A DNA stretch of 51,335 bases from contig JAQWAQ010000001.1 in assembly GCA_028707635.1 (NCBI GenBank), forward strand, positions 1 to 51,335. Direction: 5' to 3'. The notes beneath the pieces are model-generated. The model saw only the letters and a program-made list of their open reading frames with translations, searched no databases and was not told the origin of the DNA. The first letter of the stretch is position 1; the number at the start of each line of letters is the position of its first letter. The position numbers and the translations under genes were made by a program. Positions 1 to 9,806 of the stretch are shown in pieces. Source of the DNA: Negativicutes bacterium (lineage in GTDB: Bacteria > Bacillota > Negativicutes > JAAYSF01).

Positions 1-3000
1 GTTGCCTTAGAAGCGGCATGAATAATCGCTTTATCTACAGTTGCGCTAGTACTATTACTAATGTCATTATAAGTTACTGCTGCACCAACCGCGGCGTTTT
101 GAGCGAGGGAGAGATTCACTTGTCCGGCAATTGTGCTGATAGTGGAATTATCCTCTGCAGCCACATTGACGGTATTAGCAGTCAGCGTGGTTGCCGAACC
201 ACCGCTGGCAGACTGGCCCACATAGGCAGTCGTAGAGTTGTCAATCACCCCAATGGCAACCGATCCGCCACCGGAGAAACTATTCGTCGATGCGCCCACA
301 CCAATGGCCATACCCAGAATATTTGACTTAGAAACCGCCTCTACATCGATCGCCCCGGCTGCTTCTGTTGTCGTTACCGAAGAATCCTTTACCTGGGCAG
401 TGACGTTTTCGGATATTTCGCTGTAGTTAATAGAAGCACCGGCATTGGGCCCCTTCCCTGCCTGTACAATTCCTGCTACCGAAACAATGCCTGTAGCCCC
501 ACTACCCAGGTTTCCCAAGGCATTATAGTTGATGTTTTGGGCCGAAGAAGGGGAATTGATCAGCTTTTCCAGTTCACTGTTTTGCCCCGCAGCTTGGGCT
601 ATGACGTCCACGCCTGTGGTTGCTGTCAGGTTAGAACCGCTATCAACCGTTGCCGTTGTGTTATTAATAACACGAGTAACAATCACCGTCCCGGCAAGAG
701 ACGCACTATTCTCAGAGTTAGTCAAAGAGGCTACCCCGCCGCCTGCCGCAATTTTGCTGGCATTATCGGCATGAACTCCAATTTTATCCACCGAACTAAT
801 AGTAGAGTTACTAATTTGACTAGTGACGTCACTTGATATGCTGGCATAAGTCACTGCTGCGCCTACGCCCGCACCGGTTGCGTCCGAGCTAAGGGGCTGA
901 AGCTCCAAAGAGCCGCCGCCGGTACCAACATCTGTGCTGTTATACGCTGTTACCTCTACGTTGCGTCCGCTGCCGCTGGCACCCGTAATAGTCGAATTCG
1001 CAACTAAGGCCTTTGTCGTGCTTTCATCCATAGTCAGAGAAACTGATCCGGCCACCGAAGCCTGAATATTGGCCCCTTGCTTGGAAGCATCCACAGTCAT
1101 CCCAATGGCCACTGCGACCTGTTCGCCGCCGGAAAGGGCCTGGACCGCCACATCATCTGCCCCGACCACAGTTACGGTATCCAAAATAGCGTTATTATCA
1201 TTATCAATCATATTGACCGCCACACTTCCAGCCATACCAACCTTCGCCGTCTGCGTACTACTATTAGCCCGGGTAATGGCAGCGGCACCGCTAGCCGCAA
1301 CAATCACAGAATCGGAAATACCCTGCACCGTCAGCGAAGTAGCACCGCTATAGCCAGGCTTAGACTGATCAAGGTAAACACCCGAAACTTTTGCAGTATT
1401 CGTGAGAGTAGTATTATTTACAGCTGCGCCACCTGCACCCGACAAACCAAATTTGGGTGATGCCGGCTGTTCAGGCTTGGTGCCGTTTTTCGTCACAGTA
1501 TTACGTTTTAACCCCACCACCATGGCAGCCATATCCTGTACATCCTTGTAAGTCTCTTTTATACCATCAAAGAAGCCCGGGCTGGTATCATCCGAACTAT
1601 TGGCAATCGCTGGAGTAACTGTCACAGCCCCGATATTGCCTCCGGTATTGGCCTCCACATCAATCACCGGAGCGCTAATAATGGCACCCGTAGGGTTGGT
1701 CAATGAATAAGGAGTAATTGTATTCAGTTGTGAAGTACGTGTTTTTCCATCGGTTGATACTGTATCATTATCAGCAATCTGGGCTGCAGTATCACTATCA
1801 ATATCATTATAGACAACACCAATACCAACACTAGCACCCTTGCCATAGGTAATACCGCCGCTTATGGACCAGACCACTGGTGTTGTAGCAGCCGTAACCG
1901 TTAATTTATCAGCTTTAATCGTAGCTTCATCATCGATTAAGGCATAAGATTGTTCATTTAGCGTCGTAACAGCTACCGAGCCGTTCGCACCGAAAGAAGA
2001 GCCAATACCAGAAGAAGTAACAACTGAAATAATCTTATCTTGATTATCAGCCGTAACCTGTACTTCTTTAGCGCCCTGGATGACAGCACCCTCTCTGACA
2101 ATAGAATTAACTGTACTATTAACAGTAATATCATTCACCACTACACCCAAGCCTGTTTCACCACTACTGGTACTAGGTATAACAGCTCCGCCTAGAAACA
2201 GCAAGGTAGTGTCATTGGTGGCTTTGATATCCGTCTGAGCATCATAAGAAAATGCAACCGTTGTTGGATCGACCTTATCCCGGTAAGTAACACCCAGCAC
2301 CGACTTGGCCGCTGAACCGGCATCAATGGTAATGGCATCCGATGACCAAGCACCAGTGTCAGCACCTGTCAAATTCAGTTTCGCACCTGTATCCACAATG
2401 GCTTGACTAGTATTGTTAAAGGTGAGTATACTGGCTGATCCGGACAATCCAATGGAACCAGCCGACTCATCTGAACCTGACTTAGCTGATGATCGCCCAT
2501 TAAATACATCACCCACATCGGCAACCGCCTCAATGGCATTAGTAATCGTCGGCAGGCCTGTCCACTTATCAAAAACACTGCCGCTAAATAGTGCTTGATC
2601 ACGAATTGGAATGATGGTTTTGGAAGCAACACCGATTTTTCCTGCTGTAATAGTTACATTTTCCCCAATTTCGGCTAAAGAATTGTGGGTATAATTACCA
2701 ACTGCCACTCCAGCTGAATAGGACTGTTTAGAGGTATCGCCGCTTGTTGATGATGTAGAAGAATTGGATACTGCCGCTGCAGCAGCTGAAATTTCTAGGT
2801 CACTCGCCTTGACCTGGGAGCCAACCGCCACTGAACCGGAAGCATTGACCGTTTGCGGTGATGTCCCTCCACCAATAGTAGCCGCAGCGTTATCATTGCT
2901 ATCGGCATAAGCCACAGCACCGGACAACCGGAAGCTCTTCTGCGTTGCTTTAACGACCTTTGCCGCTTCCGATGCAGGAATAGGCCAGCCAATAACAGAT

Positions 3001-5444
3001 GCCAGTTTATCCTGGATAGAATCTGTAACATCGGATATGACCTTTGCTTTGACAGCATCCAGTGTTGTCAGCCCGGTTTGAGTTTTTGATGTCGTAATGT
3101 CGCTGGTGATGTTATTGACAGCGAACACCCCTACCTTAGTGGCATTTGGTACGTTAGCCGTTAAGCTGGCTGATGCGCTGGTATCACGCAGTGCGATTGC
3201 AATGGCGGCGGACGCTACCCCATTATCACCAGTTAACCCTTCGACCGCTGTGGAATAACTGCCTGTATTACTGGCTGTTATCTGCACATCACCAGATACG
3301 TTGAGCGTACCGCCAACAGCCGCTGTTGCATCAACATCAACATCGGTAATTCCCACTGCTACCGTGACGGTTTGGGAACTGCTATTCGCTGCGCTTTTCG
3401 GTTTCGCAGTAAGATCCGCATCCAGATTGGCATTATTATGGACACTTACTGTCAAATCTTTGGCACTGATGGCCGCACCGCTCTCGACTTCTACCTTGGC
3501 CGTGGCATCAATGGCCGCGTAGGATACGCCCACTGCTGCCGGACTTTTGACTTTCAACGGAATTCCCGGGATATTTAAAGGTCTAGAGCCTGCGCCGCTC
3601 ACTGTCTCGGCCTTTAATGTCACCGAATCATCCGCCTGAAGTACACTGCCGCTTTTTACCGTGATTTTGGCACTGGTTTCCGCCTGACTATAGGTGGCAT
3701 TAATGCCGGCAAGCTGGGTAAGCTGCTGAACTGAGTCAAGGGTCTTAGTCGCCATATTGAGCACTTGACTGCTTAGATCCGCATCAGAGATAATGTAATC
3801 ATTATTAGCCGTAGCAGAAGCATGTATCACAACGTCCTTGCCTTTGATGGTCGCTCCGCCGCTGCTATCGCCAACTTGAATCGATGCTGCCGCCGATTTA
3901 TAGCCGACATAGTCCAAGGTAGCCGTATCTTTTGCTTCCAGGGTTACTGTTCCACCTGTTTTTCCATTGTTAGCATTAGCCAGCAGTTTAGTTCCCGCCC
4001 CCAAGGTGATAATGGGAGCCAGCAATTTAATATCACCGGAGTTCCCGATAGACAAGGCACTTTCAATAGAGCCGCGGTTGGCATCGCTGGCCGCTACTTG
4101 GCGGGTCGATATAATTACATCAGTAAGACTGATACTTTTAGTTGCTTCCAGAGTGTAGCTGGTGCCGTCAGAAAGAAATTTATCATCGCCTGTTCCAGTC
4201 CAGTTGATATTTTCTGGGTCTATAAGAACGCTACCGGCCTTACCATTCATTGCCCTGGCTGTAAAGCTTCCACCTTGGATTGTTACTTCATGGTTGCCGC
4301 TAAATTCAATTGCACCGCCATCACCCGAAACACTGCTGCCACTTGCGTTAATCAGGGCATTATTCAGCATAGAAGCATTATTCCCGGCTAACACTGTGAC
4401 ATTGCCCCCAGATGAATTTTCACCATTGCCCTTGGCAGACAGCAAAGAGCCAGCACCTAAGGTAACATCGTTAAGTGCCTGCAGATTTATCATCCCACCG
4501 TTCTGGTTCGCTGCTCCTTCATTAATGATTTTGCCACTATTTACAATATCCTTATCGGCAATAATCTCAATAGTCCCGCCGTCAACGGCTATTTTTATAC
4601 CGCTATCAAGGCCATTCGCATTCACTACATCGCTGAAATCAACTGCAGAAGCTTGGAAACTGGCCCCTGAACTGATTGTGCCTGCATTACTAAAATCTGT
4701 GGTACGAACCGAGACACCACTGGCAGCATTAATCTTTCCCTGCACCACAATACTGCCATCGGCAGAAAGCGGAACAGTTCTAACCCAATCGTCAGGATTG
4801 AAGTTCGACCAATAAGCAGTAGTTCCAGCTTGTCCATTCAATGTGTTATTTAAGAAATTATCTATCGAGCTTTGTGAAGGTGTTACCGATGTAAGTTTGC
4901 CGACATTGATGATACCCGTACTGCCTACCATCATGCCTTTGGGGTTGAGAAAATAGACATTACCACCAATTCGGCCATCTTTTATTCCGTTCAACATACC
5001 GTCAATTGTTGACATTTTACCGCCACTTACATAATTTAACAAATTGACAGCCGTCATCATGCCCTTAATATTTGAAAAGTGCAGATTTACAATTTCGCCA
5101 TTGGCTACATTGAAATCTTTAAATGAATTAAAGGCATTTTGTCCGCGAAAAGTATCGGTATGTATATTCGTTACATTACCATTAACGTCTACCTGGGTAG
5201 CCGTTCGGTTATCAATGGTGATATTGCTGGCATAGGCATAATCCATGCCAAATCCGCTGAGCAATTGCATAGCAGCGATGCTTGCCGCAATTTGTCTGAA
5301 CAAACGTTTACGCCGCGATGCTAAATTAATCACCTTATTTGCGGTCTTTTTTCGTCTGCGCTCTAGATTAATGTGGGCCATACTCTGCCAAGCTGGTTTT
5401 TTAAGTTTCCAATCACGCCGCCACGATCTTTGCATGCCCGCCAT
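1..5444 (-). CDS. Giant filamentous adhesin, LktA / haemagglutinin-like family, N-terminal part (3' end outside window)
   Basis: Open minus frame from ATG at 5444 (RBS GAGGAGG) to the left edge; start MAGMQRSWRRDWKLKKPAWQSMAHINLERRRKKTANK...; long basic leader, then FHA-type N-terminal motif (...GGNVYFLNPKGMMVGSTGIINVG), then very long S/T/A/G/N-rich beta-repeat sequence with recurring V-x-YNDI motifs. Not in the ORF track because it has no stop in the window. Confidence 0.85.
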   Translation of the reverse strand, partial: MAGMQRSWRRDWKLKKPAWQSMAHINLERRRKKTANKVINLASRRKRLFRQIAASIAAMQLLSGFGMDYAYASNITIDNRTATQVDVNGNVTNIHTDTFRGQNAFNSFKDFNVANGEIVNLHFSNIKGMMTAVNLLNYVSGGKMSTIDGMLNGIKDGRIGGNVYFLNPKGMMVGSTGIINVGKLTSVTPSQSSIDNFLNNTLNGQAGTTAYWSNFNPDDWVRTVPLSADGSIVVQGKINAASGVSVRTTDFSNAGTISSGASFQASAVDFSDVVNANGLDSGIKIAVDGGTIEIIADKDIVNSGKIINEGAANQNGGMINLQALNDVTLGAGSLLSAKGNGENSSGGNVTVLAGNNASMLNNALINASGSSVSGDGGAIEFSGNHEVTIQGGSFTARAMNGKAGSVLIDPENINWTGTGDDKFLSDGTSYTLEATKSISLTDVIISTRQVAASDANRGSIESALSIGNSGDIKLLAPIITLGAGTKLLANANNGKTGGTVTLEAKDTATLDYVGYKSAAASIQVGDSSGGATIKGKDVVIHASATANNDYIISDADLSSQVLNMATKTLDSVQQLTQLAGINATYSQAETSAKITVKSGSVLQADDSVTLKAETVSGAGSRPLNIPGIPLKVKSPAAVGVSYAAIDATAKVEVESGAAISAKDLTVSVHNNANLDADLTAKPKSAANSSSQTVTVAVGITDVDVDATAAVGGTLNVSGDVQITASNTGSYSTAVEGLTGDNGVASAAIAIALRDTSASASLTANVPNATKVGVFAVNNITSDITTSKTQTGLTTLDAVKAKVISDVTDSIQDKLASVIGWPIPASEAAKVVKATQKSFRLSGAVAYADSNDNAAATIGGGTSPQTVNASGSVAVGSQVKASDLEISAAAAAVSNSSTSSTSGDTSKQSYSAGVAVGNYTHNSLAEIGENVTITAGKIGVASKTIIPIRDQALFSGSVFDKWTGLPTITNAIEAVADVGDVFNGRSSAKSGSDESAGSIGLSGSASILTFNNTSQAIVDTGAKLNLTGADTGAWSSDAITIDAGSAAKSVLGVTYRDKVDPTTVAFSYDAQTDIKATNDTTLLFLGGAVIPSTSSGETGLGVVVNDITVNSTVNSIVREGAVIQGAKEVQVTADNQDKIISVVTSSGIGSSFGANGSVAVTTLNEQSYALIDDEATIKADKLTVTAATTPVVWSISGGITYGKGASVGIGVVYNDIDSDTAAQIADNDTVSTDGKTRTSQLNTITPYSLTNPTGAIISAPVIDVEANTGGNIGAVTVTPAIANSSDDTSPGFFDGIKETYKDVQDMAAMVVGLKRNTVTKNGTKPEQPASPKFGLSGAGGAAVNNTTLTNTAKVSGVYLDQSKPGYSGATSLTVQGISDSVIVAASGAAAITRANSSTQTAKVGMAGSVAVNMIDNDNNAILDTVTVVGADDVAVQALSGGEQVAVAIGMTVDASKQGANIQASVAGSVSLTMDESTTKALVANSTITGASGSGRNVEVTAYNSTDVGTGGGSLELQPLSSDATGAGVGAAVTYASISSDVTSQISNSTISSVDKIGVHADNASKIAAGGGVASLTNSENSASLAGTVIVTRVINNTTATVDSGSNLTATTGVDVIAQAAGQNSELEKLINSPSSAQNINYNALGNLGSGATGIVSVAGIVQAGKGPNAGASINYSEISENVTAQVKDSSVTTTEAAGAIDVEAVSKSNILGMAIGVGASTNSFSGGGSVAIGVIDNSTTAYVGQSASGGSATTLTANTVNVAAEDNSTISTIAGQVNLSLAQNAAVGAAVTYNDISNSTSATVDKAIIHAASKA

Positions 5445-5486
5445 AGCCTTTCCTCCTCACAAAACTTTACACCTCAAGTCCAACGA

Positions 5487-5714
5487 TCACTTACTAATAA
5501 TCTCAATAATCTCACTGATGGCAATTGATATCCCGCCCGCCCATAGAATTGCTTTGCCGTCAGTATTTGCCGCCATAAACAGTTCCCTATTTCTAAGATT
5601 CGAAAAACGAGCAGTCTGCAGCTTGCCTTTCATATTCACTATGACCGAATGATTATTGTCAAAGTGGACTGTAATCAACTGGGCATCATTGGGGATGACT
5701 GATAAAATTCTCAT
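5487..5714 (-). CDS. Small DUF2442-like protein
   Basis: ORF 5487..5747; preferred start MRILSVIPNDAQLITVHFDNN at 5714 preceded by GAAAGGAAG; sequence pattern like DUF2442. Confidence 0.6.
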   Translation of the reverse strand: MRILSVIPNDAQLITVHFDNNHSVIVNMKGKLQTARFSNLRNRELFMAANTDGKAILWAGGISIAISEIIEIISK

Positions 5715-5769
5715 TATGAACTTCCTTTCATCAGAAAGCTTGTCCAATCAGGTTTGTAAAATAGTAATA

Positions 5770-5835
5770 GACTTAGCCGCTCTTACCTCCAGTTCAGAAA
5801 ATGGAAGTCTTAGGGCGGCTTTGTCATCGGATAAA
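5770..5835 (+). repeat. Dispersed intergenic repeat, copy C (right half)
   Basis: GACTTAGCCGCTC...GGGCGGCTTTGTCATCGGATAAA, shared with copies at 15465 and 25959. Confidence 0.6.
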
Positions 5836-5840
5836 AAATA

Positions 5841-5882
5841 CAGCAACTACTTCACTTTAATCATAACGTGAAGTAGTTGCTG
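5841..5882. terminator. Hairpin terminator
   Basis: CAGCAACTACTTCAC-tttaatcataac-GTGAAGTAGTTGCTG perfect 15-bp stem. Confidence 0.75.
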
Positions 5883-5915
5883 TTAATACTATCCAAAAGT
5901 ATAGTCTATACCATT

Positions 5916-8396
5916 TTATTCCATCATTTGTTCAATCATTATCTTAGCAAGAACTGTCCTGCTATTTATGCCTAATTTTCCATAAATGTTCTGCAGAGCC
6001 TTTTTAACAGTGACTTCAGCGATATTGAGCTTTTCAGCTACACTGTAATTCGATAATCCCTGGGCAACGAGTTCGGCAATTTGCCGCTCTCTTGCGGTAA
6101 GATTCGAAATACCGGATGACTGTTCCATATTCGCTCGCATGTCCTCTACCCTTTTACTAAATACTGTATAAAGCTTTCTGACACTGCCAATAAATTCGGC
6201 ATATTGGCCGTCTTTTTCCAATGCAATAAGAATACTGCTAATGTATTCCCCGTTCTCAACAAAAGGCATAATCAATTGATCAGGAGCCGCGATATCAATC
6301 GCCTGCTTGAGAGATAATTGCGCTTCCTGGTCATGCTTCAGTCGATAGTGGGCCACGGCCACGTAAATATAAGTATACACATGCCCTAACAGATTAGGGA
6401 AAACGCTCGCGATATTAATAAACTGCGGGGCGATACCGATCAGTTTCAAATATTCCCCTCTAAGTAACAACCCCTTACCATATATAATGTTAAAAAAGGC
6501 ATAACAAGGATAATGTAAGCGGCTTTCCTGGAAATGGCCTTGTAATATCCATGCAGAAAATTTATTTTCCTGCTTAAGGCAGGAATGTATAACTCCCTCA
6601 CACAAATCTGCCATATCTACATACATATGCTTTCCACGCTGCTTAACTTCTGCTCGAATTTCCTGCATAATATCCAGTGCGGAAGCTAAGTTTCCCCTGA
6701 CCAGCGCCAGCCGGATTTGAAGAAACATAGCACATATTTTTATGCCTACCTGCTGATGATAGCGCGCTATATATATCGCTTTATGGCTGTTAATTTCAGC
6801 ATTATCAAAGTCTCCACAATAGTAATACCACTCTGCCTGCATCACATACTCGCCACCTGCTCCATGACCAGCTGTTATCTGACAATAATAAGGCATAGCC
6901 TCAATAATTTGACATACTTCTTTTTTAAGTTCTCCGCTCTGGCGATAAAACAGATAGAGAATAGATGGCGCACCAAAATTCCAAGAAGAATTGTTGTCAA
7001 AGAGTTGGGAAGGCCCTTTAAGTAACTGATTGGCCTTTATAGCCTGTTCGGCCATAGCAGATATGTCATTAAATTTCGTAAAAATATTAAAGAATTCAAG
7101 TTCTCCCATTAACCGGCTTTTTGTTTCTTCATCCTGAATACTGCCGATATCCTCGACAATTTCTTTATACTGTGCGGCAAACAACTCTTTCTCATTAAAT
7201 AAACTCAGCTTTCTGACATAAATCAAACCAGCTATTGGATGTTGTCTTTTATATTCAACTGGGCACTCAGTAAAATAGCGAATCAACACTTCTCTATGAT
7301 TATTGTTAACACTTTCGCCTCTATCAAGTTCGAATACAGTTAATAGCTTGTCAAAGTCAGCGGCTTTATAAAAAGAATCCATGGCATTCATATAATCCCG
7401 GACACTTATATACCATTCTCCCGCTGCCGCAAAAACCGCTCGCTGTTCTTTGGGCCCTTGCTTATCCAGTAATTCCCGCAGGTAACTAGTAAAAACATTA
7501 TGTATTTGATATGTTTTACTAGCTTGATCATATTTAATAAAAGCATTTTTAACTATAAGCTGGCTTAGTAAAACATCGGCATTGTCCTTCTGCCACACAG
7601 CTTTAGCCTGCTTAGCGCTGAAAATGTCAAAAATACAAATCCGCAGAAGAAATTCCTTGACTTCTGAAGGGCAATTCCGATAAACAGCCTTCTCAATAAG
7701 TTCATGCAGGGTTGCTTGGCACTCAACCTGCCCCTCCTGCATAAAGCTTAACATACATAGATATAAGGCACTAACCCAGCCTTCAGTATAAGCATAAAGT
7801 GCGGTTGCTTCCTGCTGCTTAAGACGAATCCCGCACAGTTTATAATACTCAATAATTTCATCTTTGGTAAACTCAAAATAGTTTTTATCAATCACATAGC
7901 AACAGCCTTTAAGTGCAAGTTCTGTCACATTTTCCCCAACATGAGCTCGGGATAGAATGACAATATGGAGATTGGGATGGACACTCTTTACTAAAAGCTC
8001 AATAAACTTATCCACTTTATCGCATGACAATAAGTGGTAATCATCAATTACCACTACTGTTCTATCGGGAAAGACCACCTTCGTAATCAGTTCCAAAGCC
8101 TCTTCCCTAAAAATACTATTATTCGGTACTCCCTGTTCGCGTAAACTGGCGGCACAGTGCGGATCAATCTTTTCGAACAAACGGCTAAATCCGTTCCAAA
8201 AGCCGCTTACCGAGTCATCAACGACTGTTTCCCATAAAACTATCGCTTTGCCATCCTTTAAATATTCTCTCACCGCGGTAGTTTTGCCATATCCCATCGG
8301 CGCTTCGATAATCATTAAGGGATAATCCCAAATTTTACTCATGGCTTGATGAATTGGTTTACGCAGATAGAGGGCCGCAGGATTATATCTGGACAT
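5916..8396 (-). CDS. LuxR-family (MalT-like STAND ATPase) transcriptional regulator
   Basis: Walker A-like APMGYGKTT, VVVIDDYH, C-terminal LuxR HTH (LTARERQIAELVAQGLSNYSVAEKLNIAEVTVKKALQNIYGKLG); start at 8396 after TAGGAGGTAGTGAT. Confidence 0.9.
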   Translation of the reverse strand: MSRYNPAALYLRKPIHQAMSKIWDYPLMIIEAPMGYGKTTAVREYLKDGKAIVLWETVVDDSVSGFWNGFSRLFEKIDPHCAASLREQGVPNNSIFREEALELITKVVFPDRTVVVIDDYHLLSCDKVDKFIELLVKSVHPNLHIVILSRAHVGENVTELALKGCCYVIDKNYFEFTKDEIIEYYKLCGIRLKQQEATALYAYTEGWVSALYLCMLSFMQEGQVECQATLHELIEKAVYRNCPSEVKEFLLRICIFDIFSAKQAKAVWQKDNADVLLSQLIVKNAFIKYDQASKTYQIHNVFTSYLRELLDKQGPKEQRAVFAAAGEWYISVRDYMNAMDSFYKAADFDKLLTVFELDRGESVNNNHREVLIRYFTECPVEYKRQHPIAGLIYVRKLSLFNEKELFAAQYKEIVEDIGSIQDEETKSRLMGELEFFNIFTKFNDISAMAEQAIKANQLLKGPSQLFDNNSSWNFGAPSILYLFYRQSGELKKEVCQIIEAMPYYCQITAGHGAGGEYVMQAEWYYYCGDFDNAEINSHKAIYIARYHQQVGIKICAMFLQIRLALVRGNLASALDIMQEIRAEVKQRGKHMYVDMADLCEGVIHSCLKQENKFSAWILQGHFQESRLHYPCYAFFNIIYGKGLLLRGEYLKLIGIAPQFINIASVFPNLLGHVYTYIYVAVAHYRLKHDQEAQLSLKQAIDIAAPDQLIMPFVENGEYISSILIALEKDGQYAEFIGSVRKLYTVFSKRVEDMRANMEQSSGISNLTARERQIAELVAQGLSNYSVAEKLNIAEVTVKKALQNIYGKLGINSRTVLAKIMIEQMME

Positions 8397-8586
8397 ATCA
8401 CTACCTCCTAGGAACAATACCGCTCTTAACATTTAGAGGTCGTTGCCATAACTGCGGTTAACATTTTTCTTATTTTTTATTTTATCATATATTGAATTTT
8501 ATTGAAATATTTCCTTTTAAATCCATAATTCTCTAAAGCGTGCTTGCTGTCTTCCTATCCAAGATCAGCTTACTCACGGCTCGTTA

Positions 8587-9081
8587 TTAAAACTTCTTTT
8601 TCATCATCAATTGATAATCACTAGTCGAATCGGATGGGCTTCGCTCTATTTCAATAGACTTGGTGTCTTGCTTATCCAAATCCACATGAACAGTCTTGCT
8701 TTTCACATTTACACCAGGCATAAGTTTATAACCTTTTTTCTCGGTTCGTTTTATTGACATAGTATGATCAGACAAATCCATTGAATTGTCATCGACAGAT
8801 CCGATCTGTTCAATAGCGTTTTGCGGCCGGTCTGTCAAGTGTTCCTCATAAACCTGGTTCTTCGATGAGGCCGCAGGCGGACGGGACTCCTGTTGCTGAT
8901 CCGGAACTTTATCCTGTGCAGGATTCGTAACTTTATCCTGTGCAGGAGGCTGAATCGTTATTGTCTCTGTTTTTGGCTGGGCTAGAGAGGAATCATGAGA
9001 AAATAGATGGTGTTTAGCCGCCCACCCCAGCGTAAATAAAATACTCAAAATAATTGCCACTCCAATAGGTTTCTTCTTCAT
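8587..9081 (-). CDS. Secreted/membrane-anchored protein of unknown function
   Basis: N-terminal TM (IGVAIILSILFTLGWAA), P/Q-rich linker with AQDKV duplication. Confidence 0.6.
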   Translation of the reverse strand: MKKKPIGVAIILSILFTLGWAAKHHLFSHDSSLAQPKTETITIQPPAQDKVTNPAQDKVPDQQQESRPPAASSKNQVYEEHLTDRPQNAIEQIGSVDDNSMDLSDHTMSIKRTEKKGYKLMPGVNVKSKTVHVDLDKQDTKSIEIERSPSDSTSDYQLMMKKKF

Positions 9082-9104
9082 TCCATTCCTCCTTATTGTC
9101 CATA

Positions 9105-9806
9105 TTAATTGATGATTTCTGCCAATTTGCCAACAATAGCTTCGCCAACAATCTTCTGCCCCTTATCGGTTAGATGTGTTCCGTCTTCTTGATATACTTC
9201 GCACGGCGAAAATGACAGAAGGGGGGTGTAAAAATCAACAACGTCAATCGAATAGTAATTGGCGATTTCATACATAAGCTGATAATGCTGATAGAATACC
9301 TGTGACGCAAACCAGGTCTTTTTACTGGTTGGCGCAATCGGAGTCATTAACAACACATAGCTATTCTGATTATGCCTGTGGACTAATTCGACACATTTAC
9401 ACAATTTACCTTTGTAATCTGATTCTATAAACCGGCCAGAAAACCTGGTGTAGAGTTTTTTTCCAAATTCCTCCGGAGCTCTTTTGACAATACTTCGTAA
9501 ATATTTAAATAGCCGCTTGTCCCATTTGCCAGCATCAGTTTCATTGGCTATTTTGAGTAAATTCATATTAAAGAATTGCAGAATAACAATATCATACTGT
9601 TTTAATTCCAGCTCAGCTTCCAATACGGCATACATGGCACGTAAATCTTGATTATGTACACAACTTGTATTACTGGTTATTGAAAGATCGACCGCAGAGT
9701 TATTCCGAAAAGCCCGTTTAATCAAGATCGGCAGCGCCGCTGTGGGCGCCGTATGAAACCCTGTTATCGTACATGCACCTACCAATAATATCGAAAAATT
9801 ACTCAT
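9105..9806 (-). CDS. SGNH/GDSL-like hydrolase
   Basis: ILLVGACTITGFHTAP N-terminal block and DGTHLTDKGQKIVGEAI C-terminal catalytic block. Confidence 0.7.
   Translation of the reverse strand: MSNFSILLVGACTITGFHTAPTAALPILIKRAFRNNSAVDLSITSNTSCVHNQDLRAMYAVLEAELELKQYDIVILQFFNMNLLKIANETDAGKWDKRLFKYLRSIVKRAPEEFGKKLYTRFSGRFIESDYKGKLCKCVELVHRHNQNSYVLLMTPIAPTSKKTWFASQVFYQHYQLMYEIANYYSIDVVDFYTPLLSFSPCEVYQEDGTHLTDKGQKIVGEAIVGKLAEIIN

Noticed and set aside
18-5324. Many small plus- and minus-strand ORFs listed over 1..5444
   Set aside because: They are antisense or out-of-frame shadows of the open adhesin frame, which has RBS, leader and coherent repeats.
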